Shown piece after piece: positions 11,465 through 23,012 of a DNA stretch of 64,000 nt; within the stretch, counting starts at the first letter, position 1, and every line of letters starts with the position of its first letter. The stretch lies in the NCBI GenBank assembly GCA_010015655.1, contig ML976758.1, forward strand, positions 1 to 64,000, read 5' to 3'. Both the position numbers and the translations under genes were made by a program. Below the pieces are notes generated by a model. That model was given only the letters and a program-made list of their open reading frames with translations. It did no database searches and was not told the origin of the DNA. This DNA comes from Bimuria novae-zelandiae CBS 107.79 (Eukaryota; Ascomycota; Dothideomycetes; Pleosporales; Didymosphaeriaceae).

Positions 11465-12237
11465 CAGATGTCGAGCCAGGCAAAGAAGCAGAGAAAGGCT
11501 GCCAGGCTGCCAGTGCTGGATTCTCCGGAAGCGGCGAGTCTCGAGCATGTGAACGAGGGGTTTACGAAGGCCTGCGAAAAAAGTGGTGAGAATGTTGTAT
11601 GAGTGAACGCAATTAGAAGCAACCCTTGGAAGGTGACAATCGCAAATGATTGCTACGCTATTCTTGAACCTGAACGACTTTTTAAGATAGACTTCAAGTG
11701 CATATGAGTATGACTCGAGAGCTCTCAAAAGATAAGATCAACTTGGGACAAGTTGGTATATGGAAGGGTGGATGGCGGTGAAGAGGTGCTTTTGTGCTGC
11801 CATCTTCGCCGCGAACCACGGTTCCGTCCCTTAACAACACCAAACTTCTCGTTAAATCACATTATAACTGCCACACTGCTGCCTCAAAACGTGTTTTGAA
11901 GCCTTGGGTAGAGATATGTTTGACTTGTCTAGTGCAACAGCGGCGGAGCGGCGGTCGTCTTAAGCCAGGGTCCCCTGATGACGTAGCATATAATAATCGG
12001 GCAGCGGACTATTGTTTGCCGACATTTCGTTTTGGCCGGCTTCGGTGTGCAACCTCAACCACCTACAAATCGTGAATGTAACCTACCCCTCGTAGATTAA
12101 CAGTGGGGATGGGTACCCTGGGTGTGGCGCCTCCCAGCGCATAATGTGTCGGTTTTCGAGCATTGGCTACAAGTCACGATCAATCCTCTGACAATTGAAG
12201 AAATTATTCTGTGCTACCTAAGAGCCAGGCGTGCACC
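11465..12237. other. Intergenic; fucosidase upstream region with a dispersed repeat
   Basis: No gene was recognised. It holds a repeat (about 11816-11912) shared with 38196-38285 and the putative promoter of the fucosidase gene. No clear TATA box was assigned. Confidence 0.5.
11816..11912 (+). repeat. Dispersed repeat, copy 1
   Basis: This stretch aligns with 38196-38285: ACCACGGT, then ACCAAACTTCTCG, AAATCACAT and CGTGTTTTGAAGCCT occur in the same order and spacing. Most differences are transitions. The shared plus frame reads TKLLVKSH and RVLKP. The origin is unknown; it may be a fragment of a transposon or of a duplicated gene edge. Confidence 0.6.
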
Positions 12238-14870
12238 ATGGGGCCAATTCGTGGGGTACCATGGCTTTCCCTTGGGGTTGCCTCCGCGCAGATGATCTTC
12301 ATGCCGCAAAACAATTTCCAGCCTATGTCTGGTCAAGCAAAGTCAATACCCATTGAATTGAACATGATATACGACAACAGAGCATTCGGCCTACAGCCAA
12401 ACGAGACCACCTTCGACAGTTCCGGAGGTATGTCATCATTCTCTAGAAGGTATATCGACACAGTACTCACAATTATTAGACTCATATCCTGCTGATTTTA
12501 TTCCACCACCTATTTTTACATATACCGGCCTGAGCTATAAATTCCCTGAGTACAACGCAACTGTATATGACAATGTGATTGCAGCAGGTCAAACAATCTC
12601 TGTCCCACGCAACCGATACCTGAGTGTGCACATGCTCGCCGCCTCGGAGAGTGGAATGGCCCAAGGCACCATCAATGCAAGTTTCGCAGACAACAACACA
12701 AGCTCCAGTGCCGTGCTTGTCCCCGCGTGGTGGTCGTGGCCGTATCCCACGGGCGGTGACATCGTCTTTCCCTATAGGTACGTAACGACGCGGTACGAAG
12801 TGAACATATTCAAAAATCCGGTCATGTATTACCTATCCTGGGGTAGCACAAAGGACTAAGACAATATGATTCGGATCTGATTTCGCTGACCTTGCACCTC
12901 TATGTGTAGGCTGACCAACGAGAGCGTGGATTGGAATCGCAGCAATATCTTTCAGACGAGGAATTGGCTCGATAGTTCGAAGGAGCTGGTATCGTTGACG
13001 TTGCCGAATGTGACGGGGGGCGCGGCAACGGATCCTGGTGGCGCCGCTATTTCATCCCGTCTGCATATCTTCGCGCTGACGCTGGTACCGGCCGTGAGTG
13101 GGGCAGAAAGACCAGAGTTGAGCGTGCAGTACGCGAGGTCGACACAGAAATGGACCGAGGGAAGTGACAAGATTCAGACTTATGAAGTGACGATCAACAA
13201 CGTAGGCGAAAAGAGCATTTTACGGGAGCACTCGGTTAAAGTGAGTGTCGAATCTGCCGGCGTCGAGACGGTCGCACCAGGGTATATAAAGAGACTGCGC
13301 GCTGGCGACCAGGTCAAGGTCAATGTTGGTGTCAGGACTAAGGAGGACGTCAAGGCTGGCAGCTCGGGAGCTGCGACCATACTGGTCGAAGGTGATGGCA
13401 TTGCCTGTTCCAACTACACGTTCAACGCTACCTTCGGCATCAAAGAGTACGATGCGACGTACGAGTCAATCTATACGCATGACTCGCCAGATTGGTTCGA
13501 CAATCTGAAATATGGAATCTTCATTCATTGGGGGCCGTATGCCGTTCCAGCCTGGGGCAACGTAGGCGAGAATGAGAGTTATGCAGGTAGGCTTTCTTCT
13601 ATCTTCCCACCCAATCTTTCTGGATCACGCGACTGACGTGTAGAACTGCGACGCAGAGTGGTACTGGTGGCATCTCAACGAAGGACCAGAAACCTCGGAT
13701 CAAACATACCAATACCACCTTGAGCATTACAGCCCGGAAGTAGTCTACGACGACTTCATCCAGAACTTCTCGGCGTCTGCTTACAAGCCGAAGGACTGGG
13801 TCGATCTGTTCGCAGATGCTGGAGCGAATTACTTTGTCCAAGTTAGCAAGCACCACGACGGCTACGCCATCTTCGACCTTCCTGCGAATGTTTCGAAACG
13901 TACTTCTGTGGCGCTAAATCCGCACCGCAACCTCCTCCAGGAACTATTCGATGCCGCAGAGAAGTACCAACCACAATTGCACAAAGCTACCTACTATTCT
14001 CTTCCGGAGTGGTTCCATCCCGACTATCGCAAATACGGTTTCTCACATTGGCCAGGCGGCAACGCTACCAATCCCTTCACCAGCGTCTCTCTCGCGTACA
14101 CGGGTTACGTGCCGGTTGGCGACTACGTGAGCGACGTAATCGTCCCGCAGATGCAGACGCTCGCCGACATGGGTGTGGAAATCATGTGGTGCGATATTGG
14201 CGGGCCGAACAAAACCGCAGAGTTCGCGGCATCCTGGTACAACAGGCTCGCGGCGCAAAACAAGCAAGCCCTCATGAACGCGCGCTGTGGTCTTCCAGGC
14301 GACTTCGACACGCCCGAGTACGCACGATACGGAGCTGTGCAGTCGCGCAAGTGGGAAACGAGCCAAGGCATGGACCCCTATTCGTATGGCTACAATGCTG
14401 CCACACCGTCGTCTGCGTACATGAATGCTTCGTCCATTGTGACGTCCCTGGTCGACATTGTCTCGAAGAATGGAAACTTTTTGCTTGACGTGGGTCCCAC
14501 GGCGAACGGCACAATTATTGACGTCGAGCAGAGGAATCTGAGGGAGGCTGGGTCGTGGATCAAGAGCCATGGCGAGGCGATATTCAATACGACGTATTGG
14601 AGTGTTAGGCCCCAAGAAGGTAGTGAGATTAGGTTTACGACGACGCTCGACGCATTTTATATACTGGTGTTGAGCAAGCCCAATGGGACGCTTGTTTTGG
14701 ACAGTCCTGTGCCGTGGATCGAAGGCGATGAGGTGCGAGTGGTGGGTGGGAGCAAGGCCGGCGCTGTGGTCCCGAGTCGGAAAGGTGATGGCGGCGGTGT
14801 AGTGATGGATGTAAGTGAAGAGATTGCAGCTGCGGATCAGTACGCATGGGTGTTTAAGATTGAGTATTGA
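12238..14870 (+). CDS. Secreted alpha-L-fucosidase, GH29
   Basis: The enzyme removes terminal alpha-L-fucose from glycans outside the cell. Exons are 12238-12427, 12480-12777, 12910-13586 and 13657-14870; they join in frame to 792 residues. ATG 12238 was chosen because it opens a short signal peptide (MGPIRGVPWLSLGVASAQ). The last exon's acceptor is taken as the CAG at 13654-13656, because only this joins NESYA to EWYWWHLN in frame. The GH29 catalytic domain covers about 345-790, with KYGIFIHWGPYA near 363-374, SKHHDGYAIF, and the likely nucleophile Asp in MWCDIGG (about D568). About 340 residues precede it, Asn-rich with many glycosylation sites, probably beta-sandwich; this makes the protein longer than the usual 450-600. 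The acid/base residue could not be assigned. All frames are open, so the gene looks functional. Confidence 0.9.
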
Positions 14871-15747
14871 ACGCGTGTGTATTCCTTCCACAAGCGAGAA
14901 AACGCGAGAGATGATGTATGCTGATTGTGCTTGCCACCTAGTAGAAGAAATGGAAGGTAGCTCCTTCTCTTTCGGTAGCACATGTCATGGAACCATTGTG
15001 ATTCGGCTGCGACGACCGCCATCTGTACGGCTAGATCCTTCTCTTTCGGTAGCTAGAAGCCGTAGTAATGTGTGAGGATTCACTCAGATACCTAGGCATA
15101 CGTCCTCCTCCTCGTTCCCCACGCTTGCAGAGCAGCCATGACTGGTTGCGGCTGCCGAATCGCTTGTCAACGCCAAGCCACCCGCCGTGGTCTTCGCGAC
15201 TCCCAGGCCCACCACGTCTCGCCCTCCAACTTTCGCTTTGTTCGACGCCAGGCTGCCTGCCTACATCGCCCGGCTCGTCCAGGACGCGGGCATGCATGTC
15301 TGCAGCTTCCGTCGCCTCTTCCAACCTCCCCCCCGCACCGGTCTTCGAGAATGCCGAATGGATAATACGCTAGTCCTGATTGGGACTAGCGAAGTATGAT
15401 GTGGATTGTGGCACCCGCAGTGACCCTCACGCGTCTCTACTCGAGAGTGATTTTGCGCTTCTTCCAACGCTGAAGCTCCGTACCACGACGCCCATTGTCC
15501 TCTACACTTCGCCGACATTCTCGCCTGCGCCGTAACATGCTCCTACAACTCTGCAGCGCACCAGTTCCCGTCTCAATCGACCCGTTTCTAGCGCTCTGAA
15601 GCTGCGAGTCCTGCGCTTCTCCGCACTTACAAGCCCAGCGCATCGCAGCAGCGGGCTCGTTCCCACTGCGCACGCATCCTCCCTCCCACAGAGCAGTCTT
15701 GCCTCTCGCCGCGTAGTCTTGCCTCCAGACCCAAAGCCAGAGCCGCC
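14871..15747. other. Intergenic between fucosidase and PHD gene
   Basis: No gene is supported; frames on both strands are short and lack motifs. An 18-base string (TCCTTCTCTTTCGGTAGC) occurs twice (about 14970 and 15040). A hairpin lies at 15368-15391. It most likely holds the fucosidase 3' end and the promoter and leader of the PHD gene. Confidence 0.5.
15368..15391. promoter_or_regulatory. Perfect inverted repeat upstream of the PHD gene
   Basis: CGCTAGTCC and GGACTAGCG are separated by six bases. It could be a dimeric factor site or a hairpin; nothing proves a role. Confidence 0.3.
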
Positions 15748-17600
15748 ATGCCCATGTCGCCGCGCCGGTCGTCGCGGGCTCGTACCACGCAGCCCCCGCC
15801 CGGCGTCACGGCGGCTCACAGCACCTCGTCCGCCTCGACGTCGTCTTCGCGCGGCGACCGGACGGCGAGAGCTCACCACAAGCAGTCGTCGCCGCACAAG
15901 TCCTCGACCCCGCACTCGCTCTCTTCCGAGGAGCTCGACGAGCCGCCGCGCGACCCACAAGCAGAGCCGCCATCGACACGGCGCCGCACGCGCGAACACG
16001 GCAACGACGCCGACGACTTTGCAAAGCTCGACGACGACCTGGACGAAGATATCGCCGAGGAGGACGAGGTCACACGCTGCGTCTGTGGCCAGCAGGAGTA
16101 TCCGGGTCCCCCGTCGGATGCCGGCAAGTCCAAAGATGGCCAATTGCCCTCTGTGACGGATTCTGACCTTCAAGGTGATGATGCAGGCGGCCTCTTCATC
16201 CAATGCGACATCTGCAAGGTCTGGCAGCACGGCGGCTGCGTCGGCATCATGGACGAAGCTTCCAGTCCCGACGAGTACTTCTGCGAGGAGTGCCGCAAGC
16301 ATCTCCACAAGGTTATGACGAGCTCCAAGGGGTACGCAGAGCCTCTCTTTCTCTAAGCAGCCACGCTGACGCCCCCGATTCCGCAGCCAAAGGTACTCGC
16401 GCTACCTGCCCGTGTGGGACCAGCACCATCACGCAAAGAACGCCCGCAAAGGCTCCCTATCGAAAGAATCGGAGAAACCGCCCAGGGAGAAAGACGCCCT
16501 GAGTCGGGCGAGCGTCGAATCTTTCAGCAAGCGGCGGTCGACGATGAACAGCAGGGCGGCTTACGACGAGGACGAGGTGCTGCGCAAGGTCCTGGAGGAG
16601 AGCAAGCACGAAGGCCCGGTGCCGCCGTCGGAGAATGGCAACCGCAAGAAGCGCAATCGGGACGACAGCGAGGAGTGAGTCAGCTCGCCGCGCAAACAAA
16701 CGCAATCGGCCATTGACAAGCTTCGCTAGGGCCAAATCCGAAGTCAAACGGCAGCGCACCGGCTCCCGATCTCCCAGCGGTTCGCCCGTGCTGGAGTCGG
16801 ACGACGAAAGCTCCAAAAACGCAGCGCCCAAGCAGAAGCCGCGTGGCGCAGCTGCTCGGAGCCAACGCGAGAAGGAGCAACGAGAGAAGGAGAAGGAGCG
16901 AGAGCGTGCCGAGGCGGCCAACAGACGAAAGGGCCGCGCGGAGCGAAGAAAAGGCGACGGTATGAAACATGAACCGGATGCTAGTCTTCTGGCTGACATG
17001 GATGCAGAATCAGAACCACCAGAAGCAATTCCCGTCGAAGAGCCCGCTATGCCCGAGCCGACGCCCGCACGAGCAGCACCCGCAGAGTCGCCCGCCGTCG
17101 AACCCAAACCCGCACCCGCACCGCGAAAAGGTGGTCGGCCGCCCCAGAAGCGCCGACTCGGTCGGAACCAGTACACAAGAGACGCACCGCCGCCCACAGC
17201 GAACGGTGCCTCGCCCGCAGCAGACGAGACACCCAATTCGCCGCACGTGAACGGATCTGGCAACGGGCACGATAGCAGCGACGGCGTCACAAGTGGGAAA
17301 ACAGGAAAACCGAAGAACTGGCGGCTGCAGAAGCTGTCCTGGCACGACATCCGACGGCCGGCGGGTGCCATGCAAAACTATATAACCCAGCGCCAGGTCG
17401 AGATGGCGGCAGAGAAGCCCGCGCCGGCGGTGCAGGCGCCCTCTGTAATGACCAACGGTGTCCAGAAACAAGAGGGGACAACTGTCGACGAAGAGGACCT
17501 GGACAAGTTCAAGAACCTGAACACGCTGCAAATGATGGATCACCTGAGCCGGGATCTCACGCTTTGGCAGCAACTAATTGTTGAAGCCAACGAGAAGTGA
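15748..17600 (+). CDS. PHD-finger protein, Cti6-like (Rpd3 histone deacetylase complex)
   Basis: The predicted role is a chromatin reader subunit of the nuclear Rpd3 deacetylase complex. Exons are 15748-16331, 16387-16674 and 16730-17600, giving 580 residues. A 48-base stretch at about 16960-17007 (GTATGA...GCAG with GCTGAC) may be a further in-frame intron. Residues 1-105 are Ser/Arg/Pro-rich. The C4HC3 PHD finger has C111-x-C113, C153-x2-C156, H161-x2-C164 and C179-x2-C182, so there is an acidic/Ser loop of 39 residues between the first and second Cys pairs. The middle is basic and Lys/Glu-rich. The end carries WRLQKLSWHDIRRP and YITQRQVEMA, a block I recognise from fungal Cti6-type proteins. 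The family assignment is by pattern; another PHD regulator is possible. Confidence 0.82.
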
Positions 17601-18207
17601 TTGTGTTTCGCGATGATGGTTCTTCCCGCATATTGGCGTACGGTTCATCTTAATGCGCCATTGGACTCTTGACGTGGATGCGATGCCCATGTCCATCTCA
17701 CGTATTGCACATACTACACCTATCATGGCTATGCAGCATCAGCAACGGTACCTGCCATATTTCGGGATATTTAGGCGTTCAATGGCACCCTGGCACGGGT
17801 TATCGGTATATTACGAGGTTCACACCGCATATTGGCTAGGATACCCTCCACTTCTTTTTGTTTTATTTGCGACGTTGGCTTTTTGTTAGAGCACGGACGC
17901 TTTATCATGACATTTTGCATGCTAGGGTAAAGTGCTGTCAGCAGAGAGGGACAGAGAGCACCATGTATCAAAGGAGAAAAGCGAAGCAAGTAGACAGCGG
18001 GGCAGTATGACTTTTGACGCCGCCTTCGAAGTCGTCATGAATGCGAGCTATAGGAGCTTTTAACAGAGGCTACGAAATATTCATCGAAAGCTAGACTATG
18101 ATATTATTGATGGATGTCGTACGCCAAACGCCCAAATCCCGACAACTATCCTCCCAATCTTTTACCCCAAGCTCACCGGCAGCGCCAAATACCTCGCAGG
18201 AGCATCG
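17601..18207. other. Intergenic, convergent 3' ends
   Basis: This lies between the end of the plus-strand PHD gene and the stop of the minus-strand small gene. It is moderately AT-rich with no gene recognised. Confidence 0.5.
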
Positions 18208-18638
18208 TCACTCTTCCGCCTTCCCCACCTTGATCTCGAGCACATCCTTGGCCGCCCCCGTCTTCAACAGCTCGAGGATGGCCGGAAAGTTCTCCTCCGT
18301 CACGACCGTGTACTCAGGCCAGACCTTGCGGTCGCGTCCCTCTTCACTCCAATGCACGCGTATCTCTTGGATCTGCTCTTTGACGTCCTTGCTCTTGTGC
18401 TTGGCCATGACTGCACGCACCTCGTTAGCTTCGACGGTGACAGTAGATGAAAAACCCTAAGTAGATATAAAAGGGAGTCACCATGCTTACATTCAGCGCA
18501 ATTTGGACTGCTTGCGATCGTGCTCGTGATTTGCTTGTTGAGTGTTTTTAGGCTCGGCTTCTCCACGTCGAGGAGGATGAGCTCGTGCCGGTTGCTCGGG
18601 GGCAACGTGAACATGACTGGGATCTTGCCGTCTGACAT
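18208..18638 (-). CDS. Small conserved-looking protein, function unknown
   Basis: I do not recognise the family. The first exon starts at ATG 18638 and reads KIPVMFTLPPSNRHELILL, then LKTLNKQI. The last exon is open to the stop at 18208 and contains KDVKEQIQEIRVHW, then YTVVTEENFPAILELL and LEIKVGKAEE. The joined protein is about 110-120 residues, acidic and basic mixed, without signal peptide or membrane segment. The donor GTAAGC follows the GCTGAAT near 18491. The acceptor is unclear: the TTAG at about 18462 gives the wrong phase, whereas an AAG near 18433 would keep frame. Regular codon use and the shape of the protein support a real gene. It points the same way as the transhydrogenase gene. 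Confidence 0.6.
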
Positions 18639-19170
18639 GGTTGCGGTTGAGGACGGATCTGTGGGTGCTATGTTAGAAACGTGAAGGAGGCAATCAAGGA
18701 AAGTCGAGACGGGAGAGCACCGAGGTAGGTGTGGGTGTCATCTTGATTCGTGTGCACATGACAGTCGACTGGACGCGAGTAGTCAAGCTAGGATGACTTA
18801 CTGTTGTGGGAGTGGAGCCTTCGAAATGGACCTTGAAACAGACACTACGGGATTAGTGTTACGTATCTTTTAGACAACAGTAAATGACCTTATTATATCA
18901 TGGCTGCGAAAGAGCTCTCCGCACGCGCTTGATTCCAAGCTTGGTGCGTGAAACCGCGCTGCGGGACAGCATTACGTCACTGTGCATGTGCTCTCGCGAT
19001 CGGCGGGAGCTTACCGTGCAAGGAATAGTTCCGGGCGGGGACACAAATGCCTGAGGCAACGATACGAAAACTGAAATTGCAATTGTTCTAATATGCCTAG
19101 GCATCTAGAAGATGCACAGTCAAAAAAAAATAGATGTCGTGAAATAAGAAAAACCGAATCGACCGGCCCA
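18639..19170. other. Intergenic upstream of the small gene
   Basis: It holds the 5' side of the small minus-strand gene and the 3' end of the transhydrogenase. No further gene was recognised. Confidence 0.5.
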
Positions 19171-22100
19171 TCACTTCTTCTCTTCCAAGGCACGTTTGAT
19201 CGCTAGATCGTATTAGCTCAACGCAGCACGAATAAGAGGGGTTCGCTTACCATTGCAGCTGTCATTCGCGTCTCCGAACAGCATCTTCGTGTTCGGCATG
19301 TAGAACATGGGGTTCGGAACATCCGCATATCCGCTGGCCATTCCGCGTTTCATAATCACCACTTGCTTGCTCTTCCAAGCGTGCAAAACGGGCATGCCAG
19401 CAATCGAAGAGCCGGGCTCGAGAGCAATGGGGTTTACCGTATCATTAGCTCCAATGACAAGTGTGACATCCGTATCGCCAAAGTCGTCGTTGATTTCGTC
19501 CATTTCGAGCACGATATCGTACGGAACCGATGCTTCCGCGAGCAGCACATTGCACTGGCCTGGCATGCGGCCTGCGACTGGATGAATCGCGAAGCGCACA
19601 TTGACTCCTTTGGCGCGAAGATATTTGACAAAGTCCGAAATTGCGTACTGCGCCTTAGCAACTGCCATCCCGTAACCGACCACCTAGGAAGATTAGTCGA
19701 CGAGCCATTGTCAACGGCTAGAATACTTACAATGATGACGTTCTCAGCCTCGGAAAGCGCTTCGGCTGTTGCCTCTGCCGTTGTCTTGGTGACTTCACCT
19801 TCAATCTTGGCCTGGGCTTGCGGCGTTGCTGCAATGCCTCCAAAAAGAACGTTGGTCAAGGATCGGTTCATGGCGACGCACATGATGTACGAGAGGATGC
19901 TACCGGATACGCCGATTAGCGCGCCCACGGTTGTTAGGAGGGAGTTGTCCAGCATGAAGCCTTCAGCTACCAGCGCAAATCCGGAATAAGCGTTGAGAAC
20001 AGTGATCACGACAGGCATATCAGCGCCACCAATGGCTGCAGTAGTAGTATAGCCTTTTATGAAACTTAATGCGGCGTTTCCGACGAGGCATGCGGCGCCA
20101 ATGAGAGGTGCACCAGGTGCGTAGGTCAAGAACGCGCCCAGTGTCGCCACATTCGCTCCTAGAAGCGAAGTGTTGATCAAGTGGCGCCCGGGGAGGATCA
20201 AAGGCTTGGAGGACATTTTTGCGGCCAGTTTGAGAAAGGCGACGATGCTACCCGTAAAGGTTACACCGCCGATGAGAACACCGAGATATGCGCTGACCAT
20301 GTGCAGGGTGGAGATGTCGCCAGTGTGGCCGAGCACGCTACCGATACTGGTGAGCACGGCGGCAAGACCCACGACAGAGTGAAGTGCCGCGACGGTTTGC
20401 GGAAGTGAGGTCGGAGTAATCCTTCGTCCAATTATCAAGCCGGCCACCGTTCCGACCGTAGCGAGGCCAGCAAACTGTGTGAGGACATCGGGCGTGAAGC
20501 CAACTGCGGCCAGAGAAGCAAGCAATCCCGCAAATACGCCCAAAATGCCGAAGAGATTGCCACGGCGGGCTGTGGCCTGTGAAGCAAGTCCCGAGAGGGA
20601 TGACACACAAAGAATGCTGCTGACAAGATACCCGGCTTGGACGAGACCTGACATTCCCGTGCTGGCAGCGGCAATGTACCCTCCACCAAACAAGACCGCT
20701 GGGATAGCATAAAGCCATGGGTACTCGGCTGGGTCGGTTGGGCGTCTGAACATGTCGAGCATGCGCTTTGTGAGGACAAAACCACCCGAGATGTTGACAA
20801 ACGCCAAGAGGACAGACAGTGCACCCAGGGTCTGAGGAATAGTTTCTGGGAGAAGTCCGCCTCCCATGACCTAAAACGCGGATGCAAAGTCAGCGGCAGT
20901 CAAACGGGCGAGAGTCGGTATTGTACATGTCTCAGCCGAGCGAAGGATGTTCGTGTTCTAACGCTACAACAAGGACATGTAACCTGTACCCAAGGGCTCA
21001 CTAACAAACAGACCGCCTATTCCAACCATACCGGAGATGGCGTTGGTCACAGACATCAAGGGCGAGTGCAGCGCTGGTGCAACACCCCAGACAACTCTAT
21101 AACCGATCAAGCTCGCCAAGGCAAATGTGAAAGCATTCGACATGAAGAGTGGACTATCACTGGTCAGTGGAACTATATGTCTCCCCCACAAAAAGATACC
21201 TACCCAGTGTACTTTCCCAGTGCAACCGCAGTCGTCATGGCCGCCGAAACAGCAGCAACTTCACGGGTTTGACTTTGCCATGGCGTAAGTTGAACTATGT
21301 TCGCTGTTTGATCCGCTGGAGAGGGCGTCTTCACGGCCGGCGCGGGCGGCGGAGCGGGACGTGGAGCAGGTGGCAAGATCTTGCCATTGTAGGTTACGAT
21401 CGCGCCTCGCGTTACCTCATCTTTTAGATCGACATCATAATACTTCTCTTTCTTGCTCTCTGGCCCAAGAGAAAGCAGAAACTTGGTAATATTGTTGGAA
21501 TATAGAGTGGAAGATTGAGTTGGCAGTCGCGATGGGAGATCGGTGTAGCCTACAAAGGGTGTTAGAGCCCAATGAAGACTACGCACAAGACTCACTGACC
21601 GATGACAAGTACACCTTGATATTTGGCAATGTTTCCTGGAACAGTAGCTTCGCAATTGCCTCCGGCCTCCGCTGCCAAATCTACGACAACGGACCCGGGC
21701 TTCATAGCGCCAAGCATTGCTTTCGTGATCAGCTTTGGCGCAGGCTTCCCAGGGATCAGGGCGGTGGTGATGACTATGTCGACTTCTCGGCATTGCTCAT
21801 AGAACAGCTTCATTTCAGCTTCGATGAATTCCTTGGACATCTCTTTGGCATATCCGCCAGCGCCGGATCCATCTTCTTCCATTTCGACTTCGATGAACTC
21901 GGCGCCCAGGGACTGCACCTGCTCACGTGCAGCAGAACGGGTATCGAAGCCGCGAACGATAGCACCCATCCGGCGGGCCTGTCACATACTATTAACATTG
22001 GAAAATACAGCTTGGTAGTAGTCGTATTTACCGTAGCAATGGCACTCAAACCGGCGACACCAGCTCCGATGACAAGAACCTTGCAAGGAGGGATCTGAGG

Positions 22101-23012
22101 AGGTCAGCTTTTGTTACTGAATCACGCATATTCGCACACCTTTCCCGCAGCTGTGACTTGGCCGGTAAGAAAACGTCCAAAGTGGTTTGAAGCTTCCAAG
22201 ACGGCCTTGTAGCCAGCAATGTTCGCCATGGAACTTTAAAACGTTAGCCACTACATCGAGAGTACACCATTTATATGGTGTAAGGGCGTAAAGTACCTCA
22301 ATGCATCAAAAACCTGGGCCCGGGAAATACGAGGAACCATATCCATGGCAAATGCAGTGGCTTTTCGGGATGCGAGTCTATCGATAACAGGCCTATTCTG
22401 ATTCGGATAGAGGAACGAAATGACTGTGGCACCCTCGCGAATGGCATCCACCTCGCTATCAGGTCCATCGATACTGAGAGCGCGGACCTTGAGTAAGATG
22501 TCGCTGTCCGAAAAGACGTTTCTGCGGTCCACTGTCTTCGCACCTGCTTGCTCATATGCCTCATCGGTGAATTGAGCTTCCAAGCCAGCTCCTCGCTCTA
22601 TGAAAATGCGCGAGAAGCCTTTTTTCAGTAAGAGCTTTACATTTGCAGGGGTAATGGCCACACGGCGCTCGCCAGGGAAGCTCTCCTTGGGGATACCAAT
22701 GGTCAGGGTCTCGTACGGTCCAGCAGTGAAGGGTGGTGAGCTAGGAAATTCCTCGTCATGCGGCTCCGATGCAACGGACGCGTAACGGGCAACGGCAGTT
22801 GAGGAGACGGCCAGAACATGCTTCTGCAGGCACAGCGGGCGTGGATGTGCTAGGCTGACACGGCTTTCCTGTGGCTGAAGGCGCCTAGTGGTGAAGTCCT
22901 GACGCACGACTGGCGTGGTGCGAAACACGATGGTCGATGTGGAGAGCCTCAAGCTTGATCGCGGGCGACCGGCGAAAAGGCGGCAGCCGACCAGGCAGCT
23001 AGAAGAGTTCAT
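19171..23012 (-). CDS. NNT: Mitochondrial NAD(P) transhydrogenase
   Basis: The enzyme transfers hydride between NADH and NADP+ in the inner mitochondrial membrane, coupled to proton entry. Nine exons (23012-22297, 22233-22140, 22094-22032, 21978-21600, 21549-21204, 21159-21006, 20870-19731, 19683-19251, 19202-19171) join in frame to 1118 residues. Residues 1 to about 95 are Arg/Ser-rich, a likely import sequence. Domain I (NAD-binding) starts at about 102 with [16 protein letters not shown] and has the Rossmann GAGVAGL near 280. Domain II is a long run of hydrophobic helices (about 560-930, [20 protein letters not shown]). Domain III (NADP-binding) begins near 965 with [12 protein letters not shown] and ends RALEEKK. 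The order of I-II-III in one chain is like animal NNT, and the size is normal. All key motifs are intact. Confidence 0.95.

Noticed and set aside
14043..14981. Minus-strand frame of 312 codons
   Set aside because: It lies antisense to the fucosidase catalytic exon, whose motifs are unmistakable.
15502..17371. Long minus-strand frames (268 and 304 codons)
   Set aside because: They are shadows of the GC-rich plus-strand PHD gene, are full of Arg/Ala/Ser runs and have no motif.
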